Shown here piece after piece: positions 43,971 to 52,884 of a stretch of DNA of 64,000 nt. Within the stretch, counting starts at the first letter, position 1; every line of letters starts with the position of its first letter. This DNA is from Geovibrio thiophilus (lineage in GTDB: Bacteria > Chrysiogenota > Deferribacteres > Deferribacterales > Geovibrionaceae), in contig NZ_CP035108.1 of assembly GCF_004087915.1 (NCBI RefSeq), forward strand, positions 1,860,001 through 1,924,000. The letters are read 5' to 3'. Both the position numbers and the translations under genes were made by a program. Under the pieces are notes generated by a model. That model did no database searches and had not been told where the DNA came from. It worked only from the letters and a program-made list of their open reading frames with translations.

Positions 43971-45022
43971 AGCTTAATAAACCTCCATGCAGCATCAAAC
44001 ACGGCTTCAACTGATATTTCGTCCATGGGTACGCCTTCCTTCTCCTCAAAACCGAGGCTGATGTACGGTTCAGCACATGCGAGGGAGACTGAGTTTTCAC
44101 CTGCCGCACCCCATCTCTCCGGACGGACAGCGCCGCATATATCGACCACAACGCAGCCCAGTGCGGATGCGAGGTGCATTATCCCTGTATTCACGCTGAT
44201 TACAAGAGCGGAAGACTTAAGCAGACGTGCAGACTCCGTAAGGGAGCATCCGGCAGCATTTACAGCGCCAGAAGCGGCGCAGAATTTCTCCGCCCGTTCA
44301 AAATCGCTCTTGGAGCCTGTAACAGTTATTTCATACCCGCAGGCGGTGAGTTTTTCCGCAAGGACAAGCCACCTTTCCTCAGCCCACTCCTTGAGATACC
44401 AGCGTCTGCCGCCGGAAAACATATGAAATACAACGGATTTGCTGTTCCGTTCAATATCGGGAAAGTCAATATGCGGTGCTGAATCTGTCCTGATTTCCGC
44501 CGCACGTGCGAGGGAGCGGTAGTTTTCAAGCTCATGCACGTTTTGGGAGTGTTTAACCGCCGTGTCATAGCAGTAATGCCTGTACTGGTAATCGGTATTG
44601 AAGCCCGCAGTGAAGGCGGAATCGAAGCAGGAAGCCAGAAACGCGTCAAAACGGGGCCATGAACCGAAATCCAGAACAAAGTCGAAATGTCCTAAACCTT
44701 TCACTGTCCTTGCGGCGTTCACGGGATTTTTGTGGTTTATGATGATAACCTTATCCGCAGGCATAAACATTTTCACAACAGAAGCGTTGTCAGCCCCGCA
44801 GATGAAAATAAGCTCCGCATCGGGATAAGACAACCGGAAGTCACGGACAACGGCAGACATAAGAACAGTGTCGCCTATGGCGGCAGTTTTAAGAAAAGCA
44901 GCCCTGCGGACATTTCCGCCGAAGGGCTTTCTTTTTCTGAAAAGTGATTTAGCGTAAAGCAGAACCGGACCCGCGTATCTGTCGGCACTGCGGACGAGTG
45001 AACCCGTTCGGAGCTGTTTCAT
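43967..45022 (-). CDS. Glycosyltransferase family 9 (heptosyltransferase-like)
   Basis: The 351-aa product has the GT9 pattern: an N-terminal Rossmann half (LKTAAIGDTVLMSAVVRDFR) and a C-terminal nucleotide-sugar half (VVFHMFSGGRRWYLKEWAEE, then VISVNTGIMHLASALG). GT9 enzymes add heptose to the LPS core, and the neighbouring hldD and hldE make ADP-heptose, so an inner-core role is likely. No strong ribosome site is visible before the ATG at 45020-45022; it starts 4 bp after the hldD stop. Confidence 0.9.
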   Translation of the reverse strand: MKQLRTGSLVRSADRYAGPVLLYAKSLFRKRKPFGGNVRRAAFLKTAAIGDTVLMSAVVRDFRLSYPDAELIFICGADNASVVKMFMPADKVIIINHKNPVNAARTVKGLGHFDFVLDFGSWPRFDAFLASCFDSAFTAGFNTDYQYRHYCYDTAVKHSQNVHELENYRSLARAAEIRTDSAPHIDFPDIERNSKSVVFHMFSGGRRWYLKEWAEERWLVLAEKLTACGYEITVTGSKSDFERAEKFCAASGAVNAAGCSLTESARLLKSSALVISVNTGIMHLASALGCVVVDICGAVRPERWGAAGENSVSLACAEPYISLGFEEKEGVPMDEISVEAVFDAAWRFIKL

Positions 45023-45026
45023 AAAT

Positions 45027-45968
45027 TTATTTTATATAACCGCCGGTCATTTCCAGAACCTCAAGATAAGCTCCCACACCCTGTTCCAGAGTGAGAAACT
45101 CATTGGCATATCCGGCTTTTCTCAGATTAATGAGATCAGCCTGAGTATATTTCTGATATTTTCCCTTAAGCTGCTCAGGAAAAGGAATTATCTCTGATTC
45201 AAAAGCTTTGCCGTATCTTGTTCTGAAAACTTCGGCTATGTCGGCGAAGCTTCTGGATTTTCCTGTGCCGCAGTTGAATATGCCTGAGACATTGGAGTTT
45301 TCGTAGAGGAACATATTTACCGCCACAACGTCATTGACGTGAATGAAGTCTCTGCGGAAATCTTCACTCCCTTCAAAAAGCTTCACCTTAGTGCCTTCCT
45401 TGTGCTGGCTGAAGAAGTGAAAAGCCACGGAAGCCATCTTGCCTTTGTGGTTTTCCTGCGGACCGTAGACATTGAAATAGCGCAGTCCGGCGACCTGTGT
45501 TCCGGCATTTTTTATCCTGCGGACATAATTATCAAACGAAAATTTGGAGAAGGCGTAAACATTCAGCGGATACTCACACTCAGGGCTTTCGGCGAAGCCT
45601 TCATCCCCGTTGCCGTAAACAGAAGCAGAGGAAGCGTAAATAAATCTTGCTCCCCGTTCCATGCTGTAATGCAGGAGCTCCTTGCTGAACTCGTAGTTGT
45701 TCCGCATCATGTATCTGCCGTCTGTTTCCATTGTGTTGGAGCAGGCGCCTTCATGGAAAAATACTTTTATGAAAAACCTGTCCTCTTTGAGAACAGAGAG
45801 AAAATCCCGTTTATCAATAAAATCATTGTATTTAAGCTTATTCAGGTTCAGATGCTTTGCGGGATTATCAAGGCTGTCGACAATGATAATGTTGTCCTCA
45901 CCCATATCGTTCAGTCCTTTTACTATGTTGCTCCCTATAAATCCTGCTCCGCCTGTTACAACTATCAT
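45027..45968 (-). CDS. hldD: ADP-L-glycero-D-manno-heptose 6-epimerase
   Basis: HldD makes the final form of ADP-heptose for the LPS inner core. The 313-aa product is an extended SDR: cofactor motif VTGGAGFIGSNIV at the N-terminus, FFHEGACSNTMETDG (typical of HldD and not of other epimerases), and the catalytic Tyr in YPLNVYAFSKFSFD. It heads a run of genes for envelope glycans on the minus strand. The gap to hldE contains only repeats. Confidence 0.94.
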   Translation of the reverse strand: MIVVTGGAGFIGSNIVKGLNDMGEDNIIIVDSLDNPAKHLNLNKLKYNDFIDKRDFLSVLKEDRFFIKVFFHEGACSNTMETDGRYMMRNNYEFSKELLHYSMERGARFIYASSASVYGNGDEGFAESPECEYPLNVYAFSKFSFDNYVRRIKNAGTQVAGLRYFNVYGPQENHKGKMASVAFHFFSQHKEGTKVKLFEGSEDFRRDFIHVNDVVAVNMFLYENSNVSGIFNCGTGKSRSFADIAEVFRTRYGKAFESEIIPFPEQLKGKYQKYTQADLINLRKAGYANEFLTLEQGVGAYLEVLEMTGGYIK

Positions 45969-45993
45969 AATGAATACCTTCCTTTTTAAATAA

Positions 45994-46145
45994 TCGAAAT
46001 CTCTGCGTCCGGTGAAAAACTGTTCCGCATGCTTCTCAAATCCCCCTCTGTCCCCCTTTTCTAAAGGGGGAAGTGACCCTTCACCCTTTCAGGATTCGCA
46101 ATGACGCTCCTATGAGTCACTGCGAGGAGTAAAACGACGAAGCAG
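45994..46145. repeat. Dispersed repeat sequences between hldD and hldE
   Basis: CCCCCTTT and AAAGGGGG (46052-46059, 46063-46070) form a hairpin of the kind often scattered in intergenic DNA. From 46117 the run TCACTGCGAGGAGT followed by AAACGACG recurs almost unchanged inside the repeat block at 55488-55520. No gene is seen. Confidence 0.7.
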
Positions 46146-46598
46146 TCTGTCCTTAATAGCTGCAATTCCTACATCCTGTGGAATTCCAGCACACGCTCGC
46201 GCCGTGATAAACACGGCTTCGCTTCGCACGGCGCAGTTCCTTCCATGGAACTGTTACCTTTTGCTCTTCTCCAATATCGAGGTCGTCGAATACCCGTCTG
46301 TCCTTAATAGCTGCAATTCCCACATCCTGTGGAATTCCAGCACACGCTCGCGCCGTGATAAACACGGCTTCGCTTCGCACGGCGCAGTTCCTTCCATGGA
46401 ACTGTTACCTTTTGCTCTTCTCCAATATCGAGGTCGTCGAATACCCGTCTGTCCTTAATAGCTGCAATTCCCACATCCTGTGGAATTCCAGCACACGCTC
46501 GCGCCGTGATAAACACGGCTTCGCTTCGCACGGCGCAGTTCCTTCCATGGAACTGTTACCTTTTACTCTTCTCCAATATCGAGGTCGTCGAATACCCG
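46146..46598. repeat. Three tandem copies of a 151-bp unit, including the hldE 3' end
   Basis: Units at 46146-46296, 46297-46447 and 46448-46598 are almost identical (differences seen: T/C after CAATTCC, and G/A before CTCTTCTCC). The last 43 bp of the third unit are the coding end of hldE, so the other two units carry orphan copies of the final 14 codons. Inside each unit are two hairpins: GCCGTG/CACGGC and CAGTTCC/GGAACTG. Reading frames across the block are by-products of the repetition. Confidence 0.93.
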
Positions 46599-47950
46599 TC
46601 AACGAAGCTGATGAGGACTGTTTTTCCGGCGTGTTCCCTGCCGATGACCTCTTCTATTTTGTAGTCCGCACCCTTTACAAGAATATCGGGACGTATTTTG
46701 CTTAAAAGCTCCAGCGGCGTGTCCTCACCGAACTTAACAACGTAATCCACCGATTCAAGAGAGCAAAGAACCTCCGCTCTGTCGTCTTCGGAGTTTACGG
46801 GTCTTGAAGCTCCTTTAAGCTTACGGACGGATTCATCCGTGTTCAGCCCGAGAATAAGAACATCACCGAGTTTTTTTGCCTCTCTCAGGTAGGTCACATG
46901 CCCTTTATGGAGTATATCAAAGCATCCGTTGGTGAACACTATGGTTTTGCCGGCTCTTTTCAGGTTTTCCGTTATGCGCAGCATGGCGTCAAGAGACGTG
47001 GCGGCGTGGCTTCTGCCTTCATCATTGAGCTCATTGATATATACGGGCGCCGTGCCTATTTTGCTGACCACTATGCCCGCTGCCTTGTTAGCGGTGCATG
47101 CGGCGGATTCAATATCATAACCGTTGGCAAGGGCAGCCGCCAATGTTGCCACGACAGTGTCTCCAGCGCCGGAGACATCGAAAACCTCTTTCGCCTCAGT
47201 GGGTATATGCTTCACGCTGTTCTGCGTGATTATGCTCATCCCCTTGTGAGAGCGGGTAACAAGAAGGCATTTTATGCCGTATTGACCCAAAAGCTCACGG
47301 GCTGCTGCGGTGATCTCCTCATCGGCGTTTTCAACGTTTCTGCCTGCGGCTTCGCCCAATTCATTGACATTGGGAGTAACTATGTCTGCGTCTCTGTATC
47401 TGTTCCAGTCGTGCCCTTTGGGATCGACAATAACCTTTTTCCCGTATTTTGCCGCTTTTTCGATTACAAATCGGCAAACCTCATCGGTGCAGATTCCTTT
47501 GCCGTAATCGGAGAGAACCACAGTTCCGCATTCGGCGGCGGCGTTGTCTATGAAGCTTTTATATTCATCAGTGAGACTGACGGGAACTATCTCCTCAAAA
47601 TCAAGCCTGACTATCTGCTGTTTTTCGCCTATGACTCTTAGCTTGGTTACTGTGGGAAGATCACGCTCTATGAAGCCGCACTCAGCGCCGAGATCGTCCA
47701 GAAGCCCTTTCAGAGTCACTGCGTTGTCATCCCTCCCGCAGGAGGAGAGCATCAAGCCCTTAGCACCTAAGTGGGTTATGTTGCTGAGAACGTTCCCTGC
47801 GCCGCCTAGAGTCAGCTTCGTATCCTTAACCCTCACCACAGGAACCGGAGCCTCCGGTGAGATTCTGCGGACGGAGCCGAAATAATATTTATCAAGCATA
47901 ACGTCCCCCACTACGAGGACTTTAACGCCTGTGAAGTCATAGTTTGACAT
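46556..47950 (-). CDS. hldE: Bifunctional heptose 7-phosphate kinase / heptose 1-phosphate adenylyltransferase
   Basis: HldE carries out two steps of ADP-heptose synthesis. The 464-aa product has an N-terminal PfkB-type kinase (about 1-315: LTLGGAGNVLSNI, VDPKGHDW, FDVSGAGDTVVATLAAAL) and a C-terminal cytidylyltransferase-fold domain (about 338-464: FTNGCFDILHKGHVTYL, VKGADYK). The C-terminus DGYSTTSILEKSKR is the expected family ending, and it is this piece that is repeated downstream. AGAGG lies 9 bases before the ATG. Confidence 0.95.
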   Translation of the reverse strand: MSNYDFTGVKVLVVGDVMLDKYYFGSVRRISPEAPVPVVRVKDTKLTLGGAGNVLSNITHLGAKGLMLSSCGRDDNAVTLKGLLDDLGAECGFIERDLPTVTKLRVIGEKQQIVRLDFEEIVPVSLTDEYKSFIDNAAAECGTVVLSDYGKGICTDEVCRFVIEKAAKYGKKVIVDPKGHDWNRYRDADIVTPNVNELGEAAGRNVENADEEITAAARELLGQYGIKCLLVTRSHKGMSIITQNSVKHIPTEAKEVFDVSGAGDTVVATLAAALANGYDIESAACTANKAAGIVVSKIGTAPVYINELNDEGRSHAATSLDAMLRITENLKRAGKTIVFTNGCFDILHKGHVTYLREAKKLGDVLILGLNTDESVRKLKGASRPVNSEDDRAEVLCSLESVDYVVKFGEDTPLELLSKIRPDILVKGADYKIEEVIGREHAGKTVLISFVDGYSTTSILEKSKR

Positions 47951-48013
47951 GAAGATTACCTCTAAGAAATCTGACGTGTTTTTAGCATTTTTTAACGTGC
48001 GTACGCAACGGAA

Positions 48014-48736
48014 TTAATTAAGCCTTGTCCTGAGTTCATTCAGTTTTTCCGAAGCATCGGCATAATCCGGCTGCCCCGCCTCAACCTGCTCGAACCAATA
48101 GATAGCGTCGTAAAGCTCTGCGTTGGAGACGTCAGGAAGAGTTTGCAGGCTGCTGTAGACATCCATTCCAGCTCTGTAGGCGGCGGAGCTTTTCATGGCT
48201 TTCCCCTCCGGAGATAGAGCAGGCAGACGGTTGAGATTTTCAAAGGCTCTTCTGTAACTGCCCTGCTCATAAAAGCTTTTCGCCCTGCGGTAGGCGACAT
48301 CGGGAGCCTTGTTCAGAAGCGGCTCCGCATCGCGGGAGATACGTTCGATCAGCTTGTCAGCCTTCTCCTTCGCCGGTGCTGTGGAGGGAACCCTGTCCAG
48401 AAGTTCCAGAGCGCGGATAATATTGACCCTTGCCTGCTCGGCATTCCCCTGCATGGCAAGGTTCACAGCCTCTTCATAAAGCCTTGAGGCATCATTATAG
48501 TTTTCCTCGCCCGTCACTATGTCGTAAAGCTTTGCTTTGAGGGCTATTGCCTTGCGGTTGAGGATGTTTTTATCCATAGCCTCTTTAACCTTCTCGTGTG
48601 CTTCAAAATATTTTTTCTGCTCATACAGTTTTACCGCTTCGTTATAAAGAGCGTGACTTTCATCGGACAGATAATTGTAAAGCAGAGCGCCGAAGAAAAC
48701 CGATATAAAAACGAAGCCTATGAGAAACTTTTTCAT
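48014..48736 (-). CDS. Membrane-anchored TPR-like protein of unknown function
   Basis: The 240-aa product has one N-terminal hydrophobic segment (residues 4-24) that would anchor it in the inner membrane with the rest in the periplasm. The body is alpha-helical with TPR-like units, for example residues 28-55 (ALYNEAVKLYEQKKYFEA) and 145-172. I recognise no specific family. It overlaps the next gene by 4 bp (ATGA), which points to a joint role, possibly as scaffold proteins. Confidence 0.8.
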   Translation of the reverse strand: MKKFLIGFVFISVFFGALLYNYLSDESHALYNEAVKLYEQKKYFEAHEKVKEAMDKNILNRKAIALKAKLYDIVTGEENYNDASRLYEEAVNLAMQGNAEQARVNIIRALELLDRVPSTAPAKEKADKLIERISRDAEPLLNKAPDVAYRRAKSFYEQGSYRRAFENLNRLPALSPEGKAMKSSAAYRAGMDVYSSLQTLPDVSNAELYDAIYWFEQVEAGQPDYADASEKLNELRTRLN

Positions 48737-49941
48737 TTTACCTGCCCGCTTAAGTAAGCTTTAAGATCGGCATTTTTAATCTTCTGTGCGGCGGCGGATG
48801 CCTTGTTCCTGTCCCCCATGCCTATATGGGCAAGGGCAGTGTAATAGTAGTCACGATCGTCTGTTCCTTTGGAGGCGACTTCAAGCAGGCGTCCGAATCT
48901 TTTCTTGCGGTAAAGCAGCTCGGCTATGTCAAACTTGTTCGGGCAGGCGGCAAACTCACCGAATGATTTGCCGTCATACAGATTTTTGTCAATCATATAA
49001 GGCACGTATTCGCACACGCCCGATACAGCGGAACCGAAGGAATCTATATCCGCATCAAGGTTTGGCTTGCCGCTTTTAATCAGGCAGGCGGTTTTGGTTT
49101 TGGCGAAGTCGGCGTTTTTATCTTTTATGCAGCCGTCAAGGAGCGCACAGTCAAAATCCGCTCCTGTCTGCTTGTATGATTCTACGGCACGGCAGAAGGC
49201 GCCGGATTCCAGAGAGTAGCTTTTGCGATTAGCCTCAAAGCCCGAAATATAGCCTTTGTAGTCTTTTATGCTCCAGAGCCTGTCCAGAGCGAGGCTGACC
49301 ATATCCGCATCCTTGTAAACGCCGTATACCTTCCAGAAATAATCGTAGCTGCCGTTTTTATAAAAGAGAACGCCGAAATACTTTGCCTGTCCGGCAGTGA
49401 GATTTTTGGGATTGATGCCTGAAAACAGGGCTTCCACAGCCTTAAAGTCACCCTGTACCTTGGATGCGGCTGAGAGCAGAACTTTTGAATCGTTTGACAC
49501 GGCAGCCACAGACTTAGCCGCCTGTGAGTCCATAGGGCAGTCCGACTCGGTGTAGAGCGCAGCGCCCGCAGCGGAGGTTCCCGCAAGAAGCTCTTTTTTT
49601 GCCTCCGAGCAGTCTTTACGGATCAGAAAGCGCATTTTATCCCCCTTGATCACATTCTGATCAAAGCGGGAATCCTTCACTCCCTCTATTTTGATAAAGT
49701 ATGAATAAGCCCCTTCAAAGTCGCCATCCTCAAGGAGGATGCGGTACATGAGATACTCGGCATAATGCTTGTCTGCCTGATTGGGAGAATCCGCCAGATA
49801 AGCCTCAAAGCCCATTCTGGCAACGCTGTTCAGTCCGTCTTTGTATGCGTTCAGACCCATAAGGTAATCCCCTTCGTCCGCGCGGGCGGATGCGAAGGCG
49901 AGCACGCTCACAAGCAGAAAGGCTGTCAGTCTTCCAAACAT
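48733..49941 (-). CDS. Exported repeat protein of unknown function
   Basis: The 402-aa product has a Sec signal (residues 1-21, ending ASARA-DE) and a helical body with degenerate repeats (GLNAYKDGLNSVARMGFEAY, AEYLMYRILLEDGDFEGAYS) resembling TPR or Sel1-type units. Eight or more cysteines in the mature part are unusual for such proteins and suggest disulfides in the periplasm. The start overlaps the 3' end of the dehydrogenase gene by 16 bp. No family assignment is possible from reading alone. Confidence 0.8.
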   Translation of the reverse strand: MFGRLTAFLLVSVLAFASARADEGDYLMGLNAYKDGLNSVARMGFEAYLADSPNQADKHYAEYLMYRILLEDGDFEGAYSYFIKIEGVKDSRFDQNVIKGDKMRFLIRKDCSEAKKELLAGTSAAGAALYTESDCPMDSQAAKSVAAVSNDSKVLLSAASKVQGDFKAVEALFSGINPKNLTAGQAKYFGVLFYKNGSYDYFWKVYGVYKDADMVSLALDRLWSIKDYKGYISGFEANRKSYSLESGAFCRAVESYKQTGADFDCALLDGCIKDKNADFAKTKTACLIKSGKPNLDADIDSFGSAVSGVCEYVPYMIDKNLYDGKSFGEFAACPNKFDIAELLYRKKRFGRLLEVASKGTDDRDYYYTALAHIGMGDRNKASAAAQKIKNADLKAYLSGQVK

Positions 49942-52754
49942 TCCTTAAGCACCTCAACAGGGTGTTTCACAGTTTTATTGCCCATATGCTGCATCTGGAT
50001 TGTGCAGGTGGGGCAGTCAGTCACACCGTAATCCGCTTCGGACTCATTAAGCTTGTCCAGCATCGGCTTGCCGATCTTAGCGCTGAGCTCAAAGTTGTCC
50101 GCCTTCATGCCCCAGCTTCCCGCCATGCCGCAGCAGTTGCTGTTGAGATCCGTCACTTTCACTCCGGGGAGGGAGGCAAGCATCACTACAGAGCAGTCAT
50201 TATCCGCCTGTACTTTCATATGACAGGATTTATGGTAGGAAAGTTTCAGGTTTTTCTCTTTTACTCTCAGACGGTTTCTGCGCTGATTCACAAGTGCGCT
50301 CACGTGTATGAGCTTTTTGCTCACAGCCTCCACCTGAGAATCGCTCATGAGGAATTTCCATTCCTTAAGAAGTGAAAGCCCGCAGGAGGAGCATGAAACA
50401 ACCACATAGTCCGCCTCTTCCATAGCCTTGCCCCAGCTTGCGAGGTTCTTTTTAACCCTGAGCTTGGCATCCTCCGTCATTCCTTTTGAGAGGAACGGAA
50501 TGCCGCAGCAGAACTGCTCAGGCAGAACGACTTCACAGCCGATGTGCTCCAATACGTCCATGGTGGCAAGCCCCAGTCCGGGGTTAATGTAGCTTGCGTA
50601 GCATCCGGCGAAGTAAACCACTTTCAGTTCGCCCTTTTTGCGGAATGCGCGGGTTTCAGCTCTCTCAAAGAGGGACTTGCCCTCAAACCCTACAAAAGGA
50701 CGCTCGGCGGTCACACCCGTCATCACTTCCATAACCTTGCGGTTCAGTTTCAGCTTCATAGCCTTTGTAATCAGCGGGCTTATCTTATGGGTATATTTCC
50801 CGAGAATGTCGCAGTTGGAGAGTATTTTATTCTCTATTCCGGCGCCGAATCTCTTCACATACATGGCTTTTGCTTCAATGGCAAGCTTGGGGATGTTCAC
50901 GTTGGAGGGACACTCCATGACGCAGCTTCCGCAGTTCACGCATTTATTTATTACGTTCTGGAAAGCCTCCTCATAAAGGGAGTCACCGTCTATGGCGCCG
51001 CTTATCAACGCACGAAGTACATTCGCCTTCGCCTTTGGCGCGGCTGTTTCATCCCTTGTAGCCTTGTAGACGGGGCACATCCTCGTGGCGGATGTCACGG
51101 TTGTGCACTTTGAGCAGCCATGGCACTTTTCCGCCTCATCGGTGAAACCCTCGTTCCAGACAAGGTGCTTGCCGCTGAGATCCGTATTTCCGTAATCAGA
51201 GCCAAAGCGGAGAAACTTCATCATCTGCTCATCGTCACAGACAGTTTTTATATCGGGGTTGAGGAGCTCTTCAACATCAAAAATCGCTTTTGTCTCAAGG
51301 AAAAGCGGATATATTTCCTTATACTGCTCCCTGATGTACGCAGTTCTCAGTCTGCCGTCACCGTGCTCGCCGCTCACAACGCCGCCAAGGGAGTTGACAA
51401 GCTTAAATACATCATCGGCAAGAATTTTCAGCATTTCTATATCGTGAGGATCTTTCAGATCCAAGAGAGGTCTGGTATGGAGAAGACCTTTTGCTATGTG
51501 ACCGTAGATTACAAAATCCGCCCTGTGCCCTTTCAGTATGGCGTACAATCCCTGAAAATAGTCCACAAGCCTGTCCGTGGGAACTGCGGCGTCCTCTATG
51601 AGAGCAAGGATCTTCTTGCGCCCTTTGAGCTTGTAAAGTATCGGAACCGCCGCCTTGCGCACAGCCCAGAACTTAGCCGCTTCCTCTTCGGACGCGGCGA
51701 CGGAAGCTGACGTGGAGAGATCCTGAATATCCGCCATTGCCTGCTCGGCAAATCTGCGCACCTCATCTTTGTCGTAACCGTCATACTCGATCATAAGCAC
51801 GTTGTCCACGCCCTCGGGTATGGCTTCCTTAAGCTTTGCGTCCGATTCTCTGGCAAGATTAAGGAGCGACTTGTCCATGATCTCAATTCCGGAAGGAGCA
51901 GAAGGCAGAACCCTCTGCACAGCCTGAGCGGATTTGACAATGTCGTCAAAATAGGCGACCACGAGACTGTCAAAAGAAGGCTTCTCGTGGAGACGGAAAG
52001 TAAGCTCGGTCACTATGGCGAGCGTTCCTTCTGAACCGCCGAGAAGGTTTCCAATCTTAAGCCTGCCGTCCCGCACAAGCCCCCTGAGGTTGTAGCCGGA
52101 GACATTGCAGCGGATTGCGGGGTAAGCGCTGTTTATTTTTTCTTCATTATCTTCATAGAGTCTGTACAGCTTTTTAAATTTCGGAGGAAGATTATCGTAC
52201 GTGGCGGCTTCAAGGTTTTTTATGGTGGTTTCGCTTCCGTCAGTCAGAATCAGCTTCGCATCTTCGATATAGTCGGACACATTGCCGTATTTCACGGAGT
52301 GAGCGCCGCTGGCGTTTGTTCCGTACATGCCGCCGAAGCTGGCGTATTCACCGCTGGATGGATCAGGCGGGAAGAAAAGCCCCTTGCCCTTAAGCTCAAC
52401 CTCAAGCTCCCCGAAGCGGTAGCCGGGCTGACAGGTGAAGGTTTTCCCCTTCTCATCAAGCTCGATAAGGGTGTTCATATACTTGGAGAAGTCGAGTATA
52501 AGACCTTTTCCCACGGCAGAACCGCAAAGACCGCTTCCCGAGCCTCTGGTATGGATCGAGAGTCCGTAGCGGGAAGAGAACTTCACCACTGTCTTAATGT
52601 CGTCTTTATCGAGAGGATATACCACGCACGCCGGCTCCACCCTGAAAATGCTGCCGTCCGTTGAGTGCATATATCTTCTTATTTTATCGGTGTAAACATC
52701 ACCCTTAATATTTTCCGAAAGCTCTTCAAAAATATTTTTGGTCAGCTGAGGCAT
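49926..52754 (-). CDS. FAD-linked 2-hydroxyacid dehydrogenase fused to Fe-S and CCG domains (YdiJ-like)
   Basis: The 942-aa product has an FAD-binding PCMH domain (about 40-260: HTRGSGSGLCGSAVGKG, FGGMYGTNASGAHSVKYG), a GlcD-type FAD-linked C-terminal domain (to about 510: GEHGDGRLRTAYI), two 4Fe-4S motifs (CHGCSKC and CVNCGSCVMECP) and two CCG cysteine-rich domains (FCCGIPFLSKG, NCCGMAGSWG). This order matches YdiJ-type enzymes that oxidise D-2-hydroxyglutarate or D-lactate and reduce the quinone pool. Substrate cannot be decided. AGGAG precedes the ATG. It heads the transcript with the two exported repeat proteins. Confidence 0.9.
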   Translation of the reverse strand: MPQLTKNIFEELSENIKGDVYTDKIRRYMHSTDGSIFRVEPACVVYPLDKDDIKTVVKFSSRYGLSIHTRGSGSGLCGSAVGKGLILDFSKYMNTLIELDEKGKTFTCQPGYRFGELEVELKGKGLFFPPDPSSGEYASFGGMYGTNASGAHSVKYGNVSDYIEDAKLILTDGSETTIKNLEAATYDNLPPKFKKLYRLYEDNEEKINSAYPAIRCNVSGYNLRGLVRDGRLKIGNLLGGSEGTLAIVTELTFRLHEKPSFDSLVVAYFDDIVKSAQAVQRVLPSAPSGIEIMDKSLLNLARESDAKLKEAIPEGVDNVLMIEYDGYDKDEVRRFAEQAMADIQDLSTSASVAASEEEAAKFWAVRKAAVPILYKLKGRKKILALIEDAAVPTDRLVDYFQGLYAILKGHRADFVIYGHIAKGLLHTRPLLDLKDPHDIEMLKILADDVFKLVNSLGGVVSGEHGDGRLRTAYIREQYKEIYPLFLETKAIFDVEELLNPDIKTVCDDEQMMKFLRFGSDYGNTDLSGKHLVWNEGFTDEAEKCHGCSKCTTVTSATRMCPVYKATRDETAAPKAKANVLRALISGAIDGDSLYEEAFQNVINKCVNCGSCVMECPSNVNIPKLAIEAKAMYVKRFGAGIENKILSNCDILGKYTHKISPLITKAMKLKLNRKVMEVMTGVTAERPFVGFEGKSLFERAETRAFRKKGELKVVYFAGCYASYINPGLGLATMDVLEHIGCEVVLPEQFCCGIPFLSKGMTEDAKLRVKKNLASWGKAMEEADYVVVSCSSCGLSLLKEWKFLMSDSQVEAVSKKLIHVSALVNQRRNRLRVKEKNLKLSYHKSCHMKVQADNDCSVVMLASLPGVKVTDLNSNCCGMAGSWGMKADNFELSAKIGKPMLDKLNESEADYGVTDCPTCTIQMQHMGNKTVKHPVEVLKECLED

Positions 52755-52830
52755 TGTTTCTCCTGTTTTTTATGGGTTCTGTAACCTATAATAATAGATC
52801 ATCTCCCGAAAATATAAAGACATAATTTGC

Positions 52831-52846
52831 CTTAACTACAGTTAAG
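52831..52846. repeat. Inverted repeat in the divergent region upstream of pdxA
   Basis: CTTAACT and AGTTAAG are separated by 2 bp, between two divergent genes. It may be an operator for either direction. Confidence 0.35.
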
Positions 52847-52884
52847 TATTGCGATCAGGGATGTTTCAGGATTATCTTCTGCCT

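Noticed and set aside
46153-46705. Repeated small frames in the 151-bp tandem block
   Set aside because: They recur only because the DNA repeats and cross the hldE end out of frame.
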